NCBI GenBank assembly: GCA_025769875.1
Contig: JAGFNK010000059.1
Coordinates: forward strand, 62,001 to 126,000
Reading direction: 5' to 3'
Length of the DNA stretch: 64,000 nt
Origin: Russula earlei
Lineage: Eukaryota > Basidiomycota > Agaricomycetes > Russulales > Russulaceae
Below the pieces are notes generated by a model. The model ran no database searches. It was not told the origin of the DNA and saw nothing but the letters and a program-made list of their open reading frames with translations. Both the position numbers and the translations under genes were made by a program. This document shows positions 40,699 to 49,708 of the stretch, one piece after another. The number at the start of each line of letters is the position of its first letter. Positions within the stretch are counted from its first letter, which is position 1.

Positions 40699-41968
40699 TC
40701 AATCTTTCATCTTGAAGTGGTTTTCATCAATGGTAGAATAAAGAAGTCCGTCCTCCATCATTTCCTCGATCGCTTGACTGCAGCACAAGTGTCCGTGAAC
40801 ACTAAGACAGGTAGAGACATGAGTAGGGCTAACCGGATTTTCAGCTCAGAATCGCAGTCTGTAGATCGGCCAATGCGCATGTACAAAGCCTTGATAGGAA
40901 CTCCAGTTGGGAAGAGGGGGGCATTTTCCTGGATCTTTATTATGATGTCTCTTTGTAGAGAGCTGAGTGCGGAGTAAGGGTCTCGTAGAAGAGACGGCAG
41001 GTTGTTGGCTTCTAGGGGAGGACTCGTGGACGATAAAGGCGGTGACTGGGAAGGAAGCGAGGGTTCTTGAACAAATTCCGGGTTATGAAGGTGCTCATCC
41101 GAGTGATGGTCAAGCAGTGTTAGCCTGTCAATTTCTCCCAACTCTGGCATGTTCTCGAAATCGGCCCATGATGCCTGTGGGGTGAAGTACCCATCGGTCC
41201 CACTGTCCGTCTGCATTGGTGTGGTATGTTGTTGCGTGACCCGTGGAGATCGCGACATGGTTGGCGCAGTGTGTGCAGACAACTAAGCATGTCAGCGTCA
41301 TGGCCGAGGGTGACGCATCAAATATAGCCTCACAGATATTCTTTTCTGTCTGGACACAAATGCCACCATAGCCTCCAAGCAATGAAAGAAAGGCTCATGC
41401 ATGTCGAGAACTGGTCGTATATGCACTGCTATCAGTTGGTTCTTACCATTAAAATTTTTAAGCCGCCCCATCACGCGAACGTATATATGCTCCCTTCCGG
41501 CCATGTCAGGACAAGTGTATTTATGAAAAGCGTTTGAACCGCTCTACTTACTTAAGAGATCCCTCCAGCAGGGGGTTTGATTCTGACCACGAGAACTGGG
41601 AGACTCTGAGACGCCCAGCGCTACCGTCTTCTACAAAGTATGCTCTTCCAGAATTGTCATGGTATGGGCCAATTTGGACAAGATGCGCAACGCAAGTGAC
41701 CTGGATGTTTTATGTAGCCTAGTCTGTTATCGCGAATACCTTTCGTGGTACCATATCAAGCTCCATTCCATCTATGTAGAATTTGGACTGCGTGTGCTTC
41801 TGCCGAGCACGAAGAAGCTGTTGAACTGTGGCCGGATATATCGAACGTCCAGCCTGGTGAACTTGAGAGATTAGATTGGAATATGGCCATTGGCATATCC
41901 TCGGACAGTGTGAGCAGCAGTGCTACAAGACCGACCGGCAAACTCTGGGATCCTGTGTAGTACGACAT
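40699..41968 (-). CDS. RPA32-like protein, diverged paralogue
   Basis: Spliced; ATG 41968, stop TGA at 40699. Second-largest subunit fold of replication protein A. A short N-terminus (MSYYTGSQSLP) leads into IYPATVQQLLRARQKHT, the segment just before the OB fold, then VTCVAHLVQIGPYHDNSGRA, YFVEDGSAGRLRVSQFSW, and the strand-rich HIYVRVMGRLKNFNGKNQLI, IRPVLDMHEPFFHCLEAM. After a Ser/Thr/Pro-rich linker comes a C-terminal winged helix (LQRDIIIKIQENAPLFPTGV, QAIEEMMEDGLLYSTIDENH). The usual V-x-DGTG core of the OB fold is replaced by VEDGSAG and the first 100 residues are diverged compared with the copy at 43352-44476. The first intron (from about 41935) is the least certain. Likely nuclear, single-stranded DNA binding; whether it joins a full RPA trimer is unknown. 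Confidence 0.82.
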
Positions 41969-42140
41969 CAATATTGAGGTTGAAAGATTCCGACCGGTCC
42001 TTCTAAGTGGGAACTTTGAGGAAGAGGGGAGAAAGAACCTGTGCCGGTCCGAGTCGATGTCAGGTGCCACCAACGTTCAACCTCAAGTCCGCCCAAGTCG
42101 CTGACTCTGACATACGCCAACTGAAACTCAAATCTCAGAA
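41969..42140. promoter_or_regulatory. shared divergent promoter, RPA32-like / HAD gene
   Basis: 172 bp between start codons. Nothing distinctive seen. Confidence 0.35.
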
Positions 42141-43229
42141 ATGTTGAGATCGTCGAAAGGCGAGGGACACACTCAGGAGATTTCCGAGAAAGCGACACGA
42201 GCGAAGCTTGTCGATAACTTCAAGGTGTCAGTTACTCGCCCTTTGATCGCCGTGGACCTTGATGACGTTTTGTGTCAAACGACCATCTGCGCTGCGGAGT
42301 GTGCGTCGGCGTACACCCAAGCTATTCAGTTTGTCATTCTTCTAATCTACCGAGTCGTGCAGGGCATAATCGCAAGTTCGGGACACACATGCAACTCAAA
42401 GACTTCTTCTGTCAGTCAAAATATCTCCTAAACGTGGTCATCTTGTCCCTCACCAAGAGGCTTGTTGGCAGACTCGACTTGGTATAAAGTACCAACAATA
42501 ATCCTATGAAACGTTGTGGCAGTGCGAATCTAAGTGATATAGAATCCAGGTTGGGGTACAATAGCCGCCACTGCCAGCAAAATCAAAGAGTTCTATGACA
42601 CGGATCAGCTCAAGCACGCGGTCCCCGTGCCGGGATCTTTGGATGCCCTGAATCGCCTCCGTGAGATGGGATATAACCTAACCATCGTGACGGCTCGATC
42701 ATTCCTGCACGAGTTGGAAAGTACCATTATCTGGCTTGACAAACATTTCGACGGTAAGCTCGTTTAGGGCACTCTGGGACCGCATACTCATGCTACAAAG
42801 GAATATTCTGCAACGTAATTTTCTCGTCGCAGGGCAGCAATAATCTTGCCTATGATGGAAAATGTATTGGCACGACGCTCAGTAAGCTGCAGGTCCGATT
42901 GCCCAACGGCGGTTCTGCCTTTATGAGAACTCATCTCCCAGATTTGCGAGACCATCCAATCAATATTGCTCATCGATGACTCGCTGGAGACAGCACTGAA
43001 TTTCGGACGAGCTGCTAACCGATTGGTCCTTTTGTTCGGAGACTACGAATGGAACAAACGAGTTGATGCAGGTGACCTCTGGACATTCGACGACAAGTCG
43101 ACACTCGAAGGTGGAAATGAGTGGTGGGAAGCTGACACAACAAGTTTGCGTAACGAGGATACCATCTGGAGAGTGAGGAATTGGGCACAAGTATTACAAT
43201 GGCTAGAAGGGAGCACAGAGATAACATAA
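42141..43229 (+). CDS. HAD-superfamily hydrolase, 5'(3')-deoxyribonucleotidase-like
   Basis: Spliced, ATG 42141, stop at 43229. HAD phosphatase motifs are in order: motif I VDLDDVLCQT (nucleophile and acid/base aspartates), motif II NLTIVTARS (Thr, with following Arg), and motif IV ILLIDDS near 42968. Between motifs I and II is a cap with WHNRKFGTHMQLKDFF and VPVPGSLDALNRLREMGYNL. This arrangement is like the cytosolic 5'-nucleotidase type C (NT5C) family, which dephosphorylates deoxynucleoside monophosphates, but the substrate cannot be told from sequence here. Fungal relatives are usually listed only as HAD-like. The gene sits alone on the plus strand between two RPA32 paralogues. Splice sites around 42420-42555 are my best frame-consistent reading. 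Confidence 0.75.
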
Positions 43230-43351
43230 GCTAACGTAGTCCACGTCGCAGAACGCCATTTCAGGTGTCCAGCAGAAATCTTACGGAGATTATGCATACA
43301 TATTGATAGGGACTCCAGCTCTTAAGCACTAAATCTTTGATGGGAACGGAA

Positions 43352-44476
43352 TTACTGCGAGATCTGGAAATGCGTCTCGTTAATTGTACTGAAGATGAGG
43401 CCATCATCCATCAGTCGCTCCAAAGCTTGCCTGTTAACATAGTTATGTCAGTCACTATCGACTGCGAGTGGGCGGATAATCTCACTCGATGGATTCTGCA
43501 TCTGCTCCTACGGCCTTGGCGATAGCGCTGACATGCACACCTTCTGGCCTCTTCGGCTGATTCAGTATGAAATGAACGATGCTGCGCGGGACAGGCGGAA
43601 GGTGTGCATATTGGTCCTTAACTTCCGTTTGAGGAACTTGCGCGGCGGAGTACGCAGAGACCGATGGCTTTGCAGCCCCTCCGGACGACCCTGGCTGGAT
43701 GATCCATCAGTCGCGTGCATTACAAAAGTCAGGGGAAGATGCCTACAGGGCCACGATCGAAAATGAGCTGCACGGTCATCGCTTCTAGCAGATGGAAGAA
43801 AGGTTCGTGGGCATCCCGAACGGACCGAATTTGAGTTGCATTAATGTATTTCTTCCTTCCGAACATTTTGACTGTGCCGGTGACGCGGGCGAAGGTATTT
43901 GGCCTACGGAAAATAAGTGGTAGAAAGGGTGAGGCGTGCGGGACAGATCTCACTGGATTTCCTCCTGACCATCTTCGCCGTCTGGGTGGATCGAATCTGA
44001 CCAATGTCGGGCCTCCAGCATGGGACCGGTGCCGTCATCGAGCTGGTAAACGCAATTCGTCGCCTGCTTCTGGAACGACACGACGTGCGCGACAAGCGTC
44101 ACCTGAGCGGGTATGTTGAGAAGCGGCATGGCAGAGGCCCAAACGAAAGCGCACATGACCGAACTCGGTGTTTTCGAACGTCCAATCTGCATCCGCATGG
44201 GCTTGAGTAGCTGCATGAAATTGTTTCGCGGTGATAGGTCGAAGGGATTGCGAGAGCGTGCCCTTCTATAGAAGAGGTCAGACCGGGAAAAGGAACCCTA
44301 CTCGGCTAGTTCGTACACGACCAAATCCACCAGGGCTACCACCTGGGTTGCCAAACGGCGACCCGCCAGTCAGGTAGCCACCTGCACTTGTGTTTCCGTA
44401 GAAATCGATAGCTTGACATATAGAAATTAATATTAGGAGCGGTCTGATCTAAGAAAGTTCACTCACCCTGACTCAT
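43352..44476 (-). CDS. RFA2: replication protein A 32-kDa subunit (RPA2/Rfa2)
   Basis: Seven exons: 44476-44467, 44411-44302, 44265-44155, 44102-43954, 43903-43747, 43694-43486, 43430-43352; 825 nt, 274 residues. Part of the RPA trimer that coats single-stranded DNA in replication, repair and checkpoint signalling. The Gly/Ser-rich N-terminus (DFYGNTSAGGYLTGGSPFGN) is the phosphorylation-target region. Then LRPITAKQFHAATQ, the OB fold VTLVAHVVSFQKQATNCVYQ with LDDGTGPMLEARHW, FARVTGTVKMFGRKKYINAT, IRSVRDAHEPFFHLLEAM, a linker, and the winged helix (PPVPRSIVHFILNQPKRPEG, ALERLMDDGLIFSTINETHF) that binds repair partners. This is the canonical copy. An in-frame upstream ATG exists near 44550, but 44476 gives the family-typical MSQ start. 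Confidence 0.93.
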
Positions 44477-44617
44477 TCCAACAGACGTCGATGCTCTGGT
44501 CCTGTCGCGCGTCCCAAATGAATTGACACCGTTGTCACGCCCGCGATGTGACATTATCACGTGCAAGTGTTACGAGTCGCACAGCATTTCCGTAAATAAA
44601 TTCTATATCAGAGTTGA

Positions 44618-44660
44618 ACAAGTTGTAATTTCATGCCGTAGGCATGAAATTAAAACTTGT
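44618..44660. repeat. near-perfect hairpin-forming inverted repeat, 20-bp arms, 3-nt loop
   Basis: Left arm 44618-44637 and right arm 44641-44660 pair with one mismatch around the loop GTA; the inner 11 bp (AATTTCATGCC / GGCATGAAATT) are perfect. It lies about 70 nt beyond the NAA25 stop and about 140 bp upstream of the canonical RPA32 start, so it could act in the NAA25 3' UTR or the RPA32 promoter. Origin unknown. Confidence 0.85.
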
Positions 44661-44729
44661 ATCATAGTTGAATGTGTGGCTACGAGTGTCCATCAACACT
44701 GCCCATCAATCCAGCAGACGAAGCACAGA

Positions 44730-47700
44730 TTACATAGGTGTCTTGCATACCCGTACTATCCCGCTCCCAACTCCTTCCAGGACCTTCTTTTGAGAATCCG
44801 TCACTCTTTTGCCCACGTCGAGGACGTACTCATGAGTTAACTGATTAATTGCGAGTGAATCAAGCCTAGGTTTGAACACATGCTTAAAATCTCACCTCGG
44901 AATGGGTCTGGAGGGCCTTGCAGTGCTCGACGAACTGCCTCCGCTTATCAGCTGTCCCCTCAAGTTCGCTAATCTTCGTCAACTGGGTACCAATCTCTCT
45001 GACTATGTCGATGACACTTGCACGGAGACTTTTTATATGCTGGACGAGCTACGAAAGGTTGACCCACGACTATTTCGGTGAAACTGCTCGACCCACCACA
45101 CCAAGTTTGTTAATACGGACGACGGAAGCGTCTTTGAAGCGTTTGGTGCAGACAAAGAACAGAAACAACGCCTATCTACGCGATCAGCAACCACCAAGGT
45201 GTTGGGTAGCACGCTTGCCTCTTGCGCCAGGGTGGCGATATGTAATATCTCATAAATTGGACGGGTTTCCTCGACGACCTTTGTGAATCTGGCACGGGCA
45301 TCTTCCAGGACGTCAATTCAAAAAGCATCGGGAAATTTAAAACCTTCTCACTCTTGAAATAGGAGAGGATAGAGTCAGGCGGTTCAGTAATGTGTGGGGT
45401 GTCATCGGGTTTTCTGCCATGACCATTCTCTGACACTCCATCATTTGCAGAATTGCTACTTTTCGGTGGTTGTTTGGCAGCTTCAACCCGAGGCCGAAGG
45501 AAGTTATGGAAGGGATCCAACCATTTTGTCAATTCGACCACATAATGAAAGAGAGCGACCTCGTCATCTGTAAGCTGAATGGCTGTTAGGCAACGGGATC
45601 GTCATCAATGGGTAGAATGAGAAGTTACCTCCGACAGCTCATCCGCAGTTTGTACAGTTAAGCGATCCGTGAGGGATATTTTCGCGTCTGGGTTTGATCT
45701 TGGTCTCGGGCGATCGCCGACGAGCAATTTATCGTCCTCCACAGAAAGGTCCAAATCGCTTGCTCCTGATAGGGCCTTGATGTAAATTTTGAGGAATATA
45801 GACAGCCACCCTGCCTGTATATAAGTGAGTTACGCTTTGGCTATCGCATTTCGAATAGGACACACTTACCGCTGGCTCGTTACCGAAAAGAGTTGTTTGT
45901 GATAAGAACGATGGTTGCCCGCGCGGTTGGTAATTTGGGAGAACTTCCAGGTCCCGGTTATCGTGATGCACTGGCATCGAGTTCAGTTGCGGGAGAAGGT
46001 ATGCCGCGAAGAAATACGCACATCGATCGAAGATGAACTTTAATTCAATCAACTCCATATCCACCAGTTCAGAGGTGATTTGTTCATGAGAGATTCGCAG
46101 GCGAACGTGCTCAATTTTAACAAGGTCCCGCTGAAGGGAGTTGTCTAGGCGCTCTTCGAAGACGACGAGTTCAGGGATCTGATATATGAAAGACTGCTCA
46201 GTCCGTGTGTAGTTGAGAATCGAGCGGGACGTGCCTGTGAGTACTTTTCTGTGCCGAATGCCTTGACAATGAACTCAGAAGTCTAATAGTTGTTAGCGAT
46301 GGATGACTCGGGACTAAGAGTCTGGACTTGCATCCTGAGAGTTACTAAAATAGATATGACTGGCTTCAAGGCACTGGGAAGCATATGCCAGATCACCCGT
46401 AGCCGCTAACGAGAAATTAGTGGCACGAGAGAGGATTAGGTGCGACATAGTGTCGTTCTGAACCTGTTTCACGTTCAGAAGGCGATAATGGTCCAAAGCT
46501 AGTTGCGGCGCGCCTATTAAGAACAATCCCTAAGGCATATGCAGAGAACCGCGTCTAAATAAACAACATACCCAAGCGGCGATAAATTCTAACCAGCTCC
46601 AGATGGATTTGGTATGATTGGGGGCTTTTCTTGGAAGCATACTCCAATAAGACGACAGCATTGTGAAGGTGGGCCACCGCGTTATCCAGAGCGTACATGT
46701 TTACGTGTACTTGCGCGGCGAGGATTGCCAGGTCATCCGCGGGTTGTAGCTCTAAGTTCGGGATATCTTTCCCTAAGGGCAGGGCGTCAAAATATTCACG
46801 TTCAAGGCCCGCAGCTCGAACGCTCTCCTGTTCTACTGTCAGCTGCGCTGCACTGAGACCGTATCGTAACAGCTTGTGGGCATTAAGGGATCGCCGAAGG
46901 CTGGCACCTGAGGACTGTCTGGGTTTTAGCGTTGGGCCTGCAAAAATTCGAGGAACTCACAGGGATGTGAGTTATTCCCTCCAGAAATTTAATCCAATCG
47001 GACAATACTTCAGAATAAAGATCGGAATATGGCCGTAGATCCTCGTAGCATGCTGCTTTGTCTCCGAAAATCTCAAAGTAACGCTTCAAAAGGTTCAACA
47101 AGCGAGATGGATCTGCTGGTATTGGAGTAAACCCACCAAAGATCGAGGATCTACACACCTGAAGGTACCTCACGAACTATGCAAAGCCTCTCGAGTTCCA
47201 TCAGACCCAACCAGGCGGACCTATCGTGACTACCGTCCTCTTCTGCGATTTTTGTGAAGAGGTCTCGCGTCTTTGCTACACGCTGTAAGGGGTCGAGCTG
47301 GATTAATTGGTGGTCTGCCGAGGGTAGGAAGGTCGCATCTAGGATAGAGACGAACTCGAGCCAGTTACGATCCCTGTGGAGTCCTCTAGACATGTTCGGT
47401 GTATTGGAGTGTGTCTGACCTTTTCTCTACTACCCGTTCTTCTGCTGTAATCCCTTCTTCCGATTGCCAACCCCCGGCTTTCATGATCTCCCGCCGCAAG
47501 TAGTCGCAGGAGATATTGCGAGCGCAGAGGAGCCGCCCTGATTCCGTGTCGAGCAGTTCTCGGGCATCCTTGTGAAGTCCAAGTTGCTGCAGGATCGTGG
47601 TATGTAAATGGAGCCGATCTGGATGTACCTCCCCTTGTTTCCATGAAGCCGTTATAAGCCGGTGAGCTAACTTCAGTAAGATATTACGCATCTCAGCGGC

Positions 47701-48500
47701 TGTCATTGGGTCATTAGCCTATAAGCGAGCATAAGCACAAAGAAGTGAGGGGAAAAAGTAGGCGTAACCTGTAAAACTGTGCACATTATTCCCCAAAAGA
47801 CGTAGCGATCGTTGTGAAATTGCTTGTTTAATTTGTTGGCTAGCTACGACGAATCAATGTAAGATGGCGCCGCAGGGTAATGGAGCACCGGGAAGGCATA
47901 GTTGTTGGGAAGAAAGTACGGCCGAGGTGGCGGGCAGTGTACGGAAAAACCCTTACTTGTTGAGCAGCTTTCCAGTTTCCCATACGCACATTCGCAAAGA
48001 AAGCTTGGCGACCAAACTCGTCGTTTTCGGGCTGCTGCTTGAAAGCGTCTTCAAATAGCTTCACCAAGTCAGCAACTGCGTCCAGCCAATTAAGCCGTGA
48101 GACAGGAAACTAAGTATCGGGTACTAACATCTGCCAAGATGGCGAAGGGCGTGCATGAGTGCGTTCATAGTCCCATCGTCTGTTGGTCTGGTCGACAGCA
48201 CTTCTTCGCATAGTACAATAGCTTCTTCAAACTTCTGGGCGCGTGTAAGGGCAAGAGCCTTTAGCGCCTAGCCTTGTATAAGAACTAGTGCGGAATCTTC
48301 AGAAGAAGCGAAAATACCTTGAGATGGTCGTTCTTCGGGTGCTTTTTGAGTAGCTTATTACAAGCCACTAGGGCGGATTTATGCGACCCGCTGTCCAGAG
48401 CATCTAATCCACCGCTGTAGTGACTTTGACGACAACTGTAACCAAATGTTGACACACCGTAAATTGGTCGTATCTGACGTTCGGTATGAAGGGACGACAT
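44730..48500 (-). CDS. NAA25: NatB N-terminal acetyltransferase auxiliary subunit
   Basis: Spliced, ATG 48500 (MSSLHTERQIRPIY), stop TAA at 44730, about 950 residues. Known as Mdm20 in yeast; it anchors the catalytic subunit Naa20 to ribosomes for acetylation of Met-Asp/Glu/Asn/Gln N-termini, including actin and tropomyosin. The opening RQIRPIY...ALDSGSHKSALVACNKLLKK is diagnostic of the family, followed by TPR-like helical repeats: FEEAIVLCEEVL-type segment near 48200, KLFEDAFKQQPENDEFGRQA near 48000, KLAHRLITASW, HTTILQQLGLHKDARELLDT near 47570, and LLNLLKRYFEIFGDKAACYE near 47080. The last exon (after the intron at about 44895-44842) ends GIVRVCKTPM. It shares a 215-bp divergent region with NCE101. 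Confidence 0.93.
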
Positions 48501-48715
48501 TGTTTGAGGCTAATCGGGATTGCAATGGTATAGTCTGAGCTGCCAGGATTTGGAGACGCTGGTGGGCGCCTGCAAGAACAAATTTTATTCGTCCCTCCCT
48601 TTCGAATGTGTTATAGATCACCCGTACACGTAAGATTGCGTTCAAGCTACGGAGGAGCGATCCTCGCACTTGAGCTTGTGGCCGAAATTTACCCATTTTC
48701 ACATTTACAACATCA
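48501..48715. promoter_or_regulatory. shared divergent promoter, NAA25 / NCE101
   Basis: 215 bp between start codons; no TATA box identified. Confidence 0.35.
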
Positions 48716-49009
48716 ATGCCCCCAGTGTTGCTATCTCGGTAAGCTACAGGCAATCACACGTGTGTACGCCGTCCTAATCAATCCTTGGCTAGCACTCTGG
48801 ATCCTCTTTTAGGCATCTTTACCGGGGCATTTGCGTACTACCTCTACGAGACAAATCTTCGGACAGCACCAGCCCCAGAACAGAAGCTGGCCAATCTCGT
48901 GCATTGGAAGATTGAGAAATACCGGAACAACCGCGCAGAAAGAAACGTGGCAGGAGCGAGTTCAGATGCTGATTTGTCGAGAGTATTTGCCCAGCTCAAG
49001 GATGAATGA
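48716..49009 (+). CDS. NCE101: NCE101 family small membrane protein
   Basis: Two exons, 48716-48738 and 48793-49009, 240 nt, 79 residues. MPPVLLSRTLDPLLGIFTGA FAYYLYETN matches the short conserved core of yeast Nce101, a single-pass membrane protein found in a screen for export of proteins lacking a signal peptide; the exact mechanism is unclear. One hydrophobic helix spans about residues 11-27, followed by a charged cytosolic tail (LANLVHWKIEKYRNNRAERN) longer than in yeast. The first exon is only 23 nt, so simple gene finders would start this protein at a false site inside the intron. It is one of the smallest real genes in the window. Confidence 0.85.
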
Positions 49010-49095
49010 TACTTGATACTGTGTATATTGACGGACATACTCTGCCCAATCAAACCACACCTACTAATACATCTATCTGTCCCCCATGACGAGGT

Positions 49096-49643
49096 TTACG
49101 TAGCATGTGCAGTGCCAAGTGTGTCACGAACGAGTTCCATGACTTGAAGAAAAGTAGCTCTGTCGCTCTCTGTTCCCGACGGGATCTCGAAAGTGCGAGG
49201 AGACTTCAACGCTACTCCAACGACTACGGGGATATGGGATGGCCCAACCCGACCATATCGTTCCGAAGCCCAAACAAGGGTTGCAATTTGGGCCGCATAG
49301 GACGAATACAATGTCTGGTGATCCAGGGTCGGTGCATTTCCGAAAAGATAGTTCAAGTCAATCGAAGGGTGGACTGGCGGAAGAGTGCTACTAGTGGCAT
49401 CTGATGTCAAGTTGTCTGAAGCGATTTCAGCAAGGGCAGCGGTGGATGGTACGGAAGCTTGGATCTGAAGTTATATCAGACGACTAGAGTCAAGCAATAG
49501 AATTGTCGCAAACTGCCTACAAGCGTCCCAACTTTTTGTAGCTGCGTAACAATAACAAGGACCCGATCCGCAAATGTCTGAATGATGACTTGAGTGTGAA
49601 CATATTCAATGTCCCGTTCTGCAAGCACGACTGGCTGCGCCAT
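49096..49643 (-). CDS. proteasome assembly chaperone 3-like protein
   Basis: Two exons, 49643-49521 (41 codons) and 49464-49096 (122 codons plus stop), 163 residues. Starts MAQPVVLAERDIEYVHTQVI with IIQTFADRVLVIVTQLQKVG TL, close in pattern to mammalian PSMG3/PAC3 (a small beta-alpha protein that pairs with PAC4 to assemble the alpha ring of the 20S proteasome). The second half has the QIATLVWASERYGRVG segment, the PVVVGVALK strand and the final helix FLQVMELVRDTLG. Overall length fits the family (about 120-180). The assignment rests on the alternating hydrophobic pattern and length rather than on catalytic residues. Divergent from MED16 with only 65 bp between start codons. Confidence 0.75.
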
Positions 49644-49708
49644 ACTCAGTTCAAGTTCAAGGTTAGAGCATCGGGCCGTTCCCTCTCAAAGCCATCAACT
49701 CACTCAAA
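49644..49708. promoter_or_regulatory. 65-bp divergent promoter, PAC3-like / MED16
   Basis: Shortest start-to-start gap in the window. Both 5' leaders must be very short, or the transcripts overlap at their 5' ends. No TATA box is present. Confidence 0.45.
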
